In this document: in pieces, positions 28,786 through 37,904 of the stretch | Layout of the letters: the number at the start of each line of letters is the position of its first letter | Numbering within the stretch: the stretch's first letter is position 1 | Origin: Gemmobacter sp. 24YEA27 | Lineage (GTDB): Bacteria > Pseudomonadota > Alphaproteobacteria > Rhodobacterales > Rhodobacteraceae | Reading direction: 5' to 3' | Length of the DNA: 64,000 bases | NCBI RefSeq assembly: GCF_030052995.1 | Contig: NZ_JASJPW010000002.1 | Span: forward strand, 62,001-126,000 | Program-made: the position numbers and the translations under genes | The notes under the pieces: generated by a model | Told to the model about the DNA's origin: nothing | The model's database searches: none | The model's input: the letters and a program-made list of their open reading frames with translations, nothing else

Positions 28786-28978
28786 AAGGCCATCCGCTTT
28801 CCAGCGCGCCGTTGGTGACGCTGGCGAAGCGGCATATCTGCGAATGGATCATGCAGCAACGTGCTGCGCTGATCCAGGTCTCGCTCTGCCACCTGCCTGA
28901 TCCCAGACGCCGCCCGCTGTCACCGCTCGCGCTGCATCTGCGCAAAAGGCTGCTGGCCGGCGGCGTCGCCGGAGGGTC
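28786..28978. other. Intergenic, nothing recognised
   Basis: Short spacer between the decayed galactose cluster and the intact nucleobase operon; no feature recognised. It marks the boundary between broken and intact DNA. Confidence 0.3.
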
Positions 28979-30280
28979 TCAGCTCTTGCCGGGCGGCAGG
29001 TAATCAAGGCCCGGATCAATCTGCGCCGGGCGACCGCGCAGCGACAGCGATGGCAGGCGCGGCGCGGTGCGGCTGATCACGCGGCCCTCGCGCAGCACGT
29101 AAAGCCGTGTCGGTTTCAGCCGGATCGCCTCGGTTACATCCGCCGCCTGAAGGATCACGAGATTGGCCTTGCATCCGGGCGCCAGCCCGTAGCCGTCAAG
29201 CCCCATGGTCTTTGCCGAATTGACTGTCACTGCGTCAAAGATCTGATGTTTCTCGGCAATCCCGCCCATCTGACCGACATGCACCGCCATATGCGCGACC
29301 TCGAGCATGTCGCCCGAGCCCATCGAATACCAGGGATCCATGCAGCAATCCTGGCCCAGCGAGACATTGACGCCCGCCGCCATCAGCTCGCGCACCCGCG
29401 TCATGCCGCGCCGTTTCGGATAGCTGTCATGCCGCCCCTGCAGCATGATATTGATCAGCGGGTTCGGCGTCGCAGTCATCTGCGCCTCGGCGATCAGCGG
29501 GATCAGTTTCGACACATAATAATTGTCCATCGAATGCATCGAGGTCAGATGCGAGCCATTGACCCGGCCCTGCAACCCGAAGCGGATGGTCAGCGCGGCC
29601 ATGGTTTCGACATGGCGCGAAAGCGGATCATCGGTTTCGTCGCAATGTATATCGACCGGCAGCCCACGATCTGCGGCGATGCGGAACAGGGCCTCCAGCG
29701 AGAGCCGCCCCTCCTCCATCGTGCGTTCGAAATGCGGGATGCCACCGACGATGCCCACGCCCATATCCAGCGCGCGCTCCAGCGCTTTCACCCCTTCGGG
29801 AATGCGGTAATAGCCATCCTGCGGGAAGGCCACGAGCTGAAGGTCGATATAGTCCTTTACCCGCTCCTGCACCTCAAGCATCGCCTCGGCGGTCACCAGG
29901 CGGGGGTCAGAGGTGTCGACATGGGTGCGGATGTGCAAAAGCCCCTGGGAAACCGCCAGATCACAATAGCGCAGCGCACGTTCGACCAGCGCCTCACGGG
30001 TCAGCCTAGGCCGCAGTTCGCCCCAGAGCGCGATCCCTTCAAGCAGCGTGCCGGAAGCATTCATGCGTGGCAGCCCCAGCGAGAGCGTCGCATCCATATG
30101 GAAATGCGGATCACAAAACGCGGGCGAGACCAGGCGGCCAGCGGCGTCGATCACTTCACCGGCTTCGGCGGGCAGCTGCTTTTCCACCGCCGCGATCTCA
30201 CCCTTGCGGATGCCGATATCATAGCCGTCGCGGCCGTCGGGCAGATTGGCGCCCCGGATGATGGTGTCGAACATGGTCAC
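28979..30280 (-). CDS. Cytosine deaminase-like amidohydrolase
   Basis: A 433-residue metal-dependent amidohydrolase close to cytosine deaminase (CodA), which converts cytosine to uracil and ammonia. The metal ligands are visible: CDPHFHMDATL (HxH), VDIHCDETDD and GSHLTSMHSM. LGQDCCMDPWYSMG holds the Asp and the loop that matches the CodA DPW motif. It is the last gene of the operon, 3 bases after a permease, so its substrate is probably what the transporter brings in. A related ring (other pyrimidine or triazine) is possible. Confidence 0.75.
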   Translation of the reverse strand: MTMFDTIIRGANLPDGRDGYDIGIRKGEIAAVEKQLPAEAGEVIDAAGRLVSPAFCDPHFHMDATLSLGLPRMNASGTLLEGIALWGELRPRLTREALVERALRYCDLAVSQGLLHIRTHVDTSDPRLVTAEAMLEVQERVKDYIDLQLVAFPQDGYYRIPEGVKALERALDMGVGIVGGIPHFERTMEEGRLSLEALFRIAADRGLPVDIHCDETDDPLSRHVETMAALTIRFGLQGRVNGSHLTSMHSMDNYYVSKLIPLIAEAQMTATPNPLINIMLQGRHDSYPKRRGMTRVRELMAAGVNVSLGQDCCMDPWYSMGSGDMLEVAHMAVHVGQMGGIAEKHQIFDAVTVNSAKTMGLDGYGLAPGCKANLVILQAADVTEAIRLKPTRLYVLREGRVISRTAPRLPSLSLRGRPAQIDPGLDYLPPGKS

Positions 30281-30283
30281 TCC

Positions 30284-31228
30284 TTAACGCTCGCCGCGCC
30301 GATAGGGTTGCATCAATGCCTGGGGCACCCGCGCGCGACGTGCCATCACCGCAAGCGCGAGGATCGACAGCACGAAGGGCACCATCAGGAAAAGCTGATA
30401 GGGCAGCGCGCCGCCCATAACGGTTTGCAGCCGCAACTGGAAGGCATCGAAAAACGCGAAGAGAAGCGCGCCGGCCAGCGCCCGCCCCGGCCGCCAGGAG
30501 GCAAAGACCACCAGCGCGATGCAGATCCAGCCACGCCCCTGGACCATGGTCGGGATGAAACTGTCAAAGGCGGAAAGCGTCAGGAAAGCACCTCCCATTG
30601 CCATCAGCGCCGATCCGGCGATCACCGCGCCATAGCGTATCACCATCGGGTTGATGCCCTGGGCCTCGGCGGCATGCGGGTTCTCGCCGGTCATGCGGAT
30701 CGCAAGGCCAAAGGGCGTGCGGAAAAGGGTGAAGGCCAGGGCGAGCGCCAGCGCAATCGCGAGCCAGGTCGGCGCGGTCTGGGTAAAGACGGCCTGGCCG
30801 AAGAAGGGCAGATCAGACAGAGCCGGAATATGCAGCGGCTGGAAGGGAGCGATCTTCGGCGGCGTGCCCTCGACCGGGACCAGCAGGCGAAAGAGATAAT
30901 AGCTGAAGGACGAGGCGAAGAGCGTAACGCCCAGCCCCGAGACATGCTGCGACAGCCCCAGCGTCACGGTAAGTGCGGCATGCAGCGCCCCGAACACCAT
31001 CCCCGACAAAGCTGCGACAAAAAGCCCCGTCCAGAGATCGGCCCCATTCCAGACGGCAAACCAGCCGATCATAGCGCCAAAGGTCATGATCCCTTCGATG
31101 CCAAGGTTCAGAACGCCCGCCCGTTCGCATAACAGCGCGCCGAGCGTGGCGAAGATCAGCGGCGTGGCGATCCTGAGAACCGCTGCCCAAAGCCCCGCTG
31201 AGGCGAGGATATCGAGAATATCGCTCAT
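30284..31228 (-). CDS. ABC transporter permease (BMP/nucleoside type), second permease
   Basis: 314 residues of membrane helices with LCERAGVLNLGIEGIMTFGA, the signature of the permeases that partner BMP-family binding proteins for nucleosides and nucleobases, and ENPHAAEAQGINPMVIRYGA. It overlaps the upstream permease gene by 4 bases and precedes the deaminase by 3. With the other permease it forms the inner-membrane channel. Confidence 0.85.
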   Translation of the reverse strand: MSDILDILASAGLWAAVLRIATPLIFATLGALLCERAGVLNLGIEGIMTFGAMIGWFAVWNGADLWTGLFVAALSGMVFGALHAALTVTLGLSQHVSGLGVTLFASSFSYYLFRLLVPVEGTPPKIAPFQPLHIPALSDLPFFGQAVFTQTAPTWLAIALALALAFTLFRTPFGLAIRMTGENPHAAEAQGINPMVIRYGAVIAGSALMAMGGAFLTLSAFDSFIPTMVQGRGWICIALVVFASWRPGRALAGALLFAFFDAFQLRLQTVMGGALPYQLFLMVPFVLSILALAVMARRARVPQALMQPYRRGER

Positions 31229-32274
31229 CTGCGGATCCTGTATTGGGTGAAGAAGATCGCGACCAGCATGGTCAGCAAAGAGAGCGCGACCGTCACGTCG
31301 GCGATATAAGACGGTACCGCGAGCGAGCGGCTCATCGCATCGGCGCCGACAAACATCACCGCCGTAAACAAAGCCGCCAGCACCACGCCAAGCGGGTTCA
31401 GCCCGGCAAGCATCGCGACCACAATCCCTGAATAGCCGTACCCGGGCGACAGCTCGGTCGTGACATAAGAGGTGATGCCCATCACCTCTACCGCGCCGGC
31501 AAGCCCGGCCAGCCCCCCCGACAGCATCGCGACCAGCACCAGCGTCCGCCCCAGTGGCACACCCGCGAAAGCGGCGCCCGAAGGGTTCAGCCCCGCCGCC
31601 CTCGATTGCAGCCCGAAAGCCGTGCGCGACTGGATGAAATGCACCACAAAGGCCAGCACAACCGCGACCACAAGCCCGATATGGAGGCGCGAGCGCGGGA
31701 TGATCTTTGGCAGTTCGGCCTGCGAGGCAACCGGAACCGATTGCGGCCAGCCGAATGCGAGTGGGTCTTTCAGCACCGTGTCGATCAGCATCGAGACAAC
31801 CAAAAGCGCCACGAAGTTCAGAAGCAGCGTCGTCACCACCTCATCCACCTGGAACCGCAGCCGGAGCCAGAGCGGGATCAGCAGGAGGATCATCCCCGCC
31901 AGCGCGCCGGTCACGAACAGAAGCGGGATCTGCACCACCCCCGGCAACCCGCCGAACAGATGCGCGCTCGCCGCCGCCACGGCGATAGCGCCAAGGTAAA
32001 GCTGCCCCTCTGCCCCGATATTCCACAGCCGGGCGCGAAAGGCGACCGCCGCCGCAAGCCCGGTCAGGATCAGCGGCGCCGTGCGCGCCAGCGTCTCTGT
32101 CAACGCGAGCTTCGAGCCGAATGCCCCGGTGATGATCTTGCCAAACGCGGTCAGAACCGGCGCACCGGCAAGCGCGATCAGCCCGCCCGCAAGCGCCAGC
32201 GAAATCGCGACCGCGATCAGGGGCGTCAGCACCGCCAATGCCGGCGGGATTTGTTCGCGCCGTTCAAACCGCAT
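31225..32274 (-). CDS. ABC transporter permease (BMP/nucleoside type), first permease
   Basis: 349 residues, larger partner of the permease pair. LWNIGAEGQLYLGAIAVAAA, SQAELPKIIPRSRLHIGL and GYGYSGIVVAMLAGLNPLGV are typical of this branched permease family. It overlaps the ATPase gene by 11 bases and the second permease by 4. Confidence 0.85.
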   Translation of the reverse strand: MRFERREQIPPALAVLTPLIAVAISLALAGGLIALAGAPVLTAFGKIITGAFGSKLALTETLARTAPLILTGLAAAVAFRARLWNIGAEGQLYLGAIAVAAASAHLFGGLPGVVQIPLLFVTGALAGMILLLIPLWLRLRFQVDEVVTTLLLNFVALLVVSMLIDTVLKDPLAFGWPQSVPVASQAELPKIIPRSRLHIGLVVAVVLAFVVHFIQSRTAFGLQSRAAGLNPSGAAFAGVPLGRTLVLVAMLSGGLAGLAGAVEVMGITSYVTTELSPGYGYSGIVVAMLAGLNPLGVVLAALFTAVMFVGADAMSRSLAVPSYIADVTVALSLLTMLVAIFFTQYRIRR

Positions 32275-33781
32275 GTTCTGCCGCTCCCCATTCGCCGGCC
32301 ATCATCAGGCCAAGCTGCCGCGCAGTGATCCCTTCCGGGCGGACCGGAGGCGACAGCCTTCCGCCGGTAATCGCCTGAATGCGGTCTGCAAGCGCCATCA
32401 CCTCATCAAGATCTTCCGAAATCAGAAGCACCGCCGTCCCCGCGCGGCGCGCGTCCAGGATGCGCTCATGCACCGCCGCCACCGCGCCCTCGTCAAGGCC
32501 CCGTGCCGGCTGCGCGGCGACCAGGATTCTGGGATGTTCGATCAGGTTCCGCCCCAGGATCAGCTTTTGCATATTGCCCCCCGACAAGAGCCGGATCCGG
32601 CTCGCAGGCGTGCCCCCGCGCACATCAAAGCCCTCGATGATCCGGCGTGCGAATTCCATCCCCGCCTTGCGGTCCACAAGGCCGCGCCGGGTGAATTCCG
32701 GCAGCCGTTCCAGCACCGCATTTTCCCAGATCGCCATTTCGCCAATGACGCCATCATGATTGCGGTCTTCGGGAATGCGGCCGATCCCGGCGCCCACCAC
32801 CTCGCGCACCGTCAGATCGCCGACCGGCTGGCCAAACAACGTGATCTCGCCGGCGCTGCGCCGCGCAAGGCCGCCGGTCAGCCGCGCCAGCGCCGCCTGA
32901 CCATTGCCCGAGACCCCGATGATCCCCAGCACCTCACCCGCGCGCAGATGGAAATCGACCGCTTTCAGCCGCTCGACGCCGCCCTCGCGCAGGGTGACGG
33001 CTTTCGCCTCCAACACCACATCGCCCGGGGTGGCCGGCTCGCGCAGAGGCCGCCTCACCTCGCGCCCGACCATCAGCCCGGCAAGTTCCGCCTTTGAGGT
33101 CTCGACCGCCCGGCGCTCTGCCACCACACGCCCGCCGCGCAGCACCACGATCCGGTCAGCGGTCGCCATCACCTCGTCAAGCTTATGCGAGATGAAGATG
33201 ATCGAAAGCCCCTGCCGCGCCATATCCTTGAGGTTTGCGAACATATGTTCGGATTCTACATTGGTCAGAACCGCGGTCGGCTCATCCAGCACAAGGATCT
33301 TCGCGTCATTGTAAAGCGCCTTGAGGATCTCGACCCTCTGCTGCTCGCCCACCGACAGATCACCAAGCCGCGCATCGGGGTCGGTCTTCAGCCCGAAACG
33401 CGCGGAAATCTCCATCAGACGCGCCCGGCATTTTGCCCGGTCCGACCAGGGCCGCCAGAGGCTCTCGGTGCCGGTCATCACGTTTTCCATCACGGACAAA
33501 TTGGGGGCCAGCGAGAAATGCTGATGCACCATGCCGATGCCTGCGCGGATCGCAGCCCTGGGTCGCCCAGGCGGCAGCAGTCGACCCATTACAGAAATAT
33601 GCCCGGAATCAGGGGTATAATGACCAAAGAGCATCGACATCAGCGTCGTCTTGCCCGCGCCATTCTCGCCCAGAAGGGCGATAATCTCACCGCGTTCAAG
33701 GCTCAGCGAAATATTGTCATTCGCCAGCGTCGTGCCGAACCTTTTGCTGACCTGGGAGATGTCGAGAACGGTTTCACTCAT
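32264..33781 (-). CDS. ABC transporter ATP-binding protein, double domain (BMP/nucleoside type)
   Basis: 505 residues with two ATPase domains. The first has GENGAGKTTLMSMLFG (Walker A), LSVGEQQRVEILKALYNDA and ILVLDEPTAVLT. The second has a degenerate Walker A (GVSGNGQAALARLTGG), LLSGGNMQKLILGRNLIEHP and a divergent Walker B (ILVAAQPARGLDEGA), which is normal for the family. It powers uptake with the two permeases and overlaps the amidase gene by 4 bases. Confidence 0.85.
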   Translation of the reverse strand: MSETVLDISQVSKRFGTTLANDNISLSLERGEIIALLGENGAGKTTLMSMLFGHYTPDSGHISVMGRLLPPGRPRAAIRAGIGMVHQHFSLAPNLSVMENVMTGTESLWRPWSDRAKCRARLMEISARFGLKTDPDARLGDLSVGEQQRVEILKALYNDAKILVLDEPTAVLTNVESEHMFANLKDMARQGLSIIFISHKLDEVMATADRIVVLRGGRVVAERRAVETSKAELAGLMVGREVRRPLREPATPGDVVLEAKAVTLREGGVERLKAVDFHLRAGEVLGIIGVSGNGQAALARLTGGLARRSAGEITLFGQPVGDLTVREVVGAGIGRIPEDRNHDGVIGEMAIWENAVLERLPEFTRRGLVDRKAGMEFARRIIEGFDVRGGTPASRIRLLSGGNMQKLILGRNLIEHPRILVAAQPARGLDEGAVAAVHERILDARRAGTAVLLISEDLDEVMALADRIQAITGGRLSPPVRPEGITARQLGLMMAGEWGAAEHAV

Positions 33782-35178
33782 GTCAGCCCCGCGACGGCAA
33801 AGGGATGGGTCCAGCGCTCTTCGACCTCAAGCCGGGCGGCAATCGAGAGGAGCAGTCGCTCCTGCCCCATCGGCGCAATCAGCTGCACCGGCAGCGGCAG
33901 CCCTGCAGCATCGGCGCCGAAAGGCAGCGTAATCGCGGGGGCGCCAGAGATATTCGCAAGGCTCGCCAGCGGCGCGAAACGCGCCATCCGGTCGAAATGC
34001 AGATCGGTATCCGAATGATCGGTCGGAAAGGATCCAGCGGGCAGCGGTGGCCCGGACAGCATCGGCGTCAGCAGCAGGTCCACCCCGTCAAAAATCCGCC
34101 ACAGATCGCGCGCGACATAGACCATCTCGTTCAGGCTGGCCCAGAGCGCGCTTGCCGTCATACCAAGGCCCCGCGCCACCACCGCCCGGGTCATCTGTTC
34201 GGCCCGACTGAAATCCAGCCGCGACGAGAGTTCCGCGAGATTGATCGAGACAATATCGGCAAAGATACGCCCGCTGCGGACGGCAAGGTCCGTCACCATC
34301 TCGCCCTCAAGCGGGCGGATGCGGTGGCCGTTCCGGGCCAGAACCCGCGCCGCCGCTTCGACCGCCTCCACCCTCGCCTCGTCGAGGGGCCAGTCCGGGC
34401 CCATATCAGTGACAAGCCCGATGGTCAGGGGGCCTGATTTCGCCTCTTCCAGCAAGGGGCTCGCGAAAGGCCCCTGGGCGCCGCCGATGGTCGCGGCGGC
34501 AAAGATCGCCTCCGCATCGCGGACAGAACGGCAGATCGCCAGCTCGCTTGCGATGCCGCCGAGATGGTTGCCAAAGCCCGGGCCGCCCGGCACTGATCCG
34601 CGCCCGGGCTTCAGCCCGACAAGTCCGCAGGCCGCTGCCGGCACCCGGATCGAGCCACCCGCATCGGTCGCATGGGCGATCGCCGCTATCCCCGCCGCAA
34701 CCGCCGCCGCGGCCCCGCCCGAAGACCCGCCGGGTGAGAGCTGCGGGTTCAGCGGGTTCTTTGCCACCGGCCCGACCGCAGGCTCCGACGCCAGCGAAAG
34801 GCCAAATTCAGGCACCGTTGTCAGCGCGAAAGGGCAAAGCCCCGCCGCCCGGAACCTTGCGGCCAGCTGGCTGTCTTCACCCATGCCGCCCCGCGAAAAC
34901 ATCGCCGATCCGGCACAGACCGGAAAGCCCATAAACGGCGCGCCGAGATCCTTGACCACCAGCGGCACACCGCCAAAGGCTGCATAGCGCTGCGGCGCAT
35001 TGCCGGGAAGCGCGTCAAACTCGCTCGCCAGCTCCCGCCCGCGCGGCTTGTTCAGATGCGCCAGCGCGCCAAGATCCGCGCATGCCTCTGCGCGCGCGAA
35101 AGAGGCTTCCATCGCCTCCGCCGCCGTCAGATGGCCCCGGCGGATCGCCGAGGCCAAAGCTGTCGCATCTGATCCCAT
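33778..35178 (-). CDS. Amidase (amidase-signature family)
   Basis: 466 residues with the Ser-cisSer-Lys triad of the amidase-signature family: catalytic Lys in PLVVKDLGAPF, the serine-rich loop LSPGGSSGGAAAAVAAGIAA and the nucleophile region TDAGGSIRVPAAACGLVGLK. Family members hydrolyse amides, including ring-opened pyrimidine or triazine products. It lies between the binding protein and the ATPase, overlapping the latter, so it very likely acts on the imported compound or a product of the deaminase. The substrate is unknown. Confidence 0.8.
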   Translation of the reverse strand: MGSDATALASAIRRGHLTAAEAMEASFARAEACADLGALAHLNKPRGRELASEFDALPGNAPQRYAAFGGVPLVVKDLGAPFMGFPVCAGSAMFSRGGMGEDSQLAARFRAAGLCPFALTTVPEFGLSLASEPAVGPVAKNPLNPQLSPGGSSGGAAAAVAAGIAAIAHATDAGGSIRVPAAACGLVGLKPGRGSVPGGPGFGNHLGGIASELAICRSVRDAEAIFAAATIGGAQGPFASPLLEEAKSGPLTIGLVTDMGPDWPLDEARVEAVEAAARVLARNGHRIRPLEGEMVTDLAVRSGRIFADIVSINLAELSSRLDFSRAEQMTRAVVARGLGMTASALWASLNEMVYVARDLWRIFDGVDLLLTPMLSGPPLPAGSFPTDHSDTDLHFDRMARFAPLASLANISGAPAITLPFGADAAGLPLPVQLIAPMGQERLLLSIAARLEVEERWTHPFAVAGLT

Positions 35179-35184
35179 CCGGGC

Positions 35185-36177
35185 TTACTTCGGCTCGTCG
35201 AAGTTTTGCGGCACGGTGAAACTGCCGGCCTTGATCTCGGCCCGGACCTTCTCCATCTCGGCCTCTGCCTCGGAAGGCGCCACACCGGCCACATAGGAAA
35301 TATCGCTGCCGCCCTCTTTCATCAGGCCAAAGGGGGTATAATCCTTGCCGGTCGGATTGCCCGCCGCTACGTCGGCCACAATCGCATTCAGGATCGGACG
35401 GAAGCCCCAGAGCGCATTGGCGAAAACCGTGTCGGGATACATCGGCGTATAGTCGATCAGCGAGCCAATGGCCTTGACGCCACGTTCTTTGGCGGCATCC
35501 GCCGTACCGATCCGTTCGCCAAAGAGGATATCCGCGCCGGCATCAATCATCGCAAGCCCGGCCTCGCGGGCTTTCGGCGGGTCAAAGAAGGTTCCGATCC
35601 AGGCGACAAGATGTTTCGCCTCGGGGTTCACCGCCTTGACGCCTTCGGCGAAGGCATTGATCAGAAGGTTGATTTCCGGGATCGGGATGGCACCGACGGA
35701 CCCCACCACATTCGACTTTGTCATCTTGCCCGCAAGCATGCCCGCGAGATAGGCGCCGTCATAATTCCAGGTGCCGAATGTGCCGAAATTATCCCCTTCC
35801 GGCCCGCCGGACGAGCCCATGGCAAAGGCGGTATCCGGGTAATCGGCAGCGACTTCGCGGCCCTGCCGCTCGACCGGGAAGGTCTCGCCGATGATCAGCT
35901 GATTGCCGGCTTCGGCATATTCCCGCATCGCGCGCGGGTAGTCGGTGGCCGAAATCCCTTCCGAGAAGGTGTATTCGATGGTGCCATCAGCCGCCGCTTC
36001 CAGAAGCGCCTTATGCAGCACCGAATTCCAGGCGTTTTCCACCGGCGAGCCATGCACGCCCGCGACCCTGACCGGCGTTGCCGCATAGGCTGGCCGCAGC
36101 AAAGGCAGCGAGGACGCGCCGAGGATCACCCCCGATTGCAGAAGAAAGCGGCGTGAAACGCGAAGATCCCTGGTCAT
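35185..36177 (-). CDS. BMP-family substrate-binding protein of an ABC importer
   Basis: 330 residues, first gene of the operon. The N-terminus VSRRFLLQSGVILG followed by a hydrophobic stretch and PAYA looks like a Tat signal. The mature part has GVHGSPVENAWNSVLHKALL and ETFPVERQGREVAADYPDT, typical of periplasmic binding proteins of the Bmp/Med family, which bind nucleosides or purines. The ATG at 36177 follows AGGGGG; a longer start 28 codons upstream was rejected because it would bury the signal. Confidence 0.8.
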   Translation of the reverse strand: MTRDLRVSRRFLLQSGVILGASSLPLLRPAYAATPVRVAGVHGSPVENAWNSVLHKALLEAAADGTIEYTFSEGISATDYPRAMREYAEAGNQLIIGETFPVERQGREVAADYPDTAFAMGSSGGPEGDNFGTFGTWNYDGAYLAGMLAGKMTKSNVVGSVGAIPIPEINLLINAFAEGVKAVNPEAKHLVAWIGTFFDPPKAREAGLAMIDAGADILFGERIGTADAAKERGVKAIGSLIDYTPMYPDTVFANALWGFRPILNAIVADVAAGNPTGKDYTPFGLMKEGGSDISYVAGVAPSEAEAEMEKVRAEIKAGSFTVPQNFDEPK

Positions 36178-36867
36178 GATGGCCCCCTGTGGCTGATCCT
36201 GTTGCTTTGTCCAGTGGTGAGAGCCCCAGGCCCGCAAGTCAACGGTTTCGTCTATTGCCATGCGTCTCGTGCAAGAGACAGCCCCTCTGCCGCATAAATT
36301 TTTACCGCCCGGTCAGATTAGCTGTGTGTGCAGTCTCCCCCCTCTTCATCGGGGCCCCGCCATTGGGACAGGCGGGAAACAGTTGCAGGGTGAAGGCATG
36401 TGGTCCTGGATTGCCATATTGACGGGGGAAGGCGCTTACGCCCTCACCACCCCGGTTCGCGCCCGAAGGCCAAAGCCTTGCAGACACCAGATGGGCGGGT
36501 AGCATTTTCGATCATCGGCTTTTGGGGGCCGAACCATGCCGGCCCCAAGCCGCTCGGGGGTCCTGAAGGCGCCCCCAGGCGCGGCGGGCAATCGCGAGGG
36601 CGGCCGCATAGGCGATGAGAGACGCGGGCATGGGATTCTCAGGCGAGGTTGCGTGCGAGAGAGCTTGGCTGATCGGAGCGATGTCCGGCGCATCGAGCTC
36701 TATGGGTTCAGGCGTCAGATCGCTCGATGGAAGACAAGTGCCCTGCCCTCCTGTTCTCTCGCTTCGCAGTTGCGCCGCCGGAGCAGAAGCTCTCTGCTTC
36801 GGCAGGGTCAAAATCCGCCATGTTCAACGGCGCCAGGTAGGACTTCTCCCCCTTACCAGCTCTGCTG
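36178..36867. other. Long intergenic region, no gene recognised
   Basis: About 690 bases between the start of the nucleobase operon and the exonuclease stop. The bases just after 36178 should hold the operon promoter. Frames on both strands lack start signals and recognisable domains. Confidence 0.4.
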
Positions 36868-37500
36868 TTATGCTTGCACCACCTTGATTTCCTGCGTGGA
36901 GCTGAGGTTCCTGGGCCTGCGGACCCGGGGCAAGCGCGGGGCCGAAATCAGCTCCTCCAGCGATAATCCTGTCTGTACCTCGGCCAGCAAGACCACCATT
37001 GCCGCGGCCTTTGCGTCCTCGCCGGCATCATGATGAGCAAAATCAAGCGTCAGCGCCTTTTTCAGATGGCCAAGGCCATGTCCGCCATTGCCACAGAATT
37101 CCGGCCAGGCCCGGCGGGCGATCGTCACACTGTTCGCCCATCGCCAGCCAGGATCAGGAAGCCCCCCGGCGCGGCATGCGCCACTGATGGCCCTGCTGTC
37201 AAAGGTGCTGTGCTGAATGATGAGATGCGCCTGAAGAAGCGGTGAAATCAGCGGCAACACCTCGGGGAATCTCGGGGCACCCACCACGTGGTCAGGTCCG
37301 ATCCCGTGCAGTTGCACATTGAACCCCGAAAACCGCTGCACCGGATCGACCAGAGTGCTGAACACGGTCACCGAACCGTCCTGTCCGACACCGGCAATGC
37401 CGATCTGGCAAATGCTCGCAGGATCCGAATTGGCCGTCTCGACATCCAGAGCGACAAACCGAAACGGGCCGGCCGGGACGATGATGGTGTGGTCAGGCAT
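36868..37500 (-). CDS. DEDDh 3'-5' exonuclease (DNA polymerase III epsilon-like)
   Basis: 210 residues, DnaQ-like. Exo I is FVALDVETANSDPASICQIG (Asp and Glu), Exo II lies at AHLIIQHSTFDSRAI (Asp) and Exo III at FAHHDAGEDAKAAA (His and Asp). Together these make the DEDDh site that degrades DNA or RNA from the 3' end. The ATG at 37500 follows GGAG and begins just before the fold; a start 13 codons earlier seems less likely. It stands alone, not in an operon. Confidence 0.8.
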   Translation of the reverse strand: MPDHTIIVPAGPFRFVALDVETANSDPASICQIGIAGVGQDGSVTVFSTLVDPVQRFSGFNVQLHGIGPDHVVGAPRFPEVLPLISPLLQAHLIIQHSTFDSRAISGACRAGGLPDPGWRWANSVTIARRAWPEFCGNGGHGLGHLKKALTLDFAHHDAGEDAKAAAMVVLLAEVQTGLSLEELISAPRLPRVRRPRNLSSTQEIKVVQA

Positions 37501-37904
37501 CAGAACTATCTCCATCCCCGTTCGAAATGAACGCCGCAATCCGGCTGTGTCGCGCTTTCGTTTCCGGGCTATGCGGTTTCTAAGGATGATCCCCGCGCCG
37601 TACCAGCCCCTCGCTCCGGTTCAGGACAGGGCGCGCTACATCTGCCCCCAAAAGCAGGCGGCGAAAGCGGCGTGAGCTACAACCGGCGCAGGTTGCAGTT
37701 CCGCTTCTTTCTTGTTGCCTTCCATAAAGCCGGACCAGCCCGTGACGGCGCGCGCGAAGATGCAGCTTTCGCACCGGAATGCGTCAAAACCAATAGCCAT
37801 TGTGGGCCCGGAGCGCTAGGAATGGCCGTGATATGTAAACCGACATTTGCCCGGTCCTGGCTGTGCAGGGCGGTGCAAATGGCCGCAGATCTCCGGAGCC
37901 CGAG
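37501..37904. other. Intergenic, divergent exonuclease / aldo-keto reductase
   Basis: About 400 bases with no recognisable gene; should contain promoters of both outward-reading neighbours. No distinctive motif seen. Confidence 0.35.

Noticed and set aside
28979..30280. Naming the amidohydrolase codA outright
   Set aside because: Motifs fit CodA, but the amidase and BMP transporter in the operon leave other heterocycles possible.
29246..31132. 628-codon open frame on the plus strand
   Set aside because: Gln/Arg/His-rich shadow of the deaminase and permease genes.
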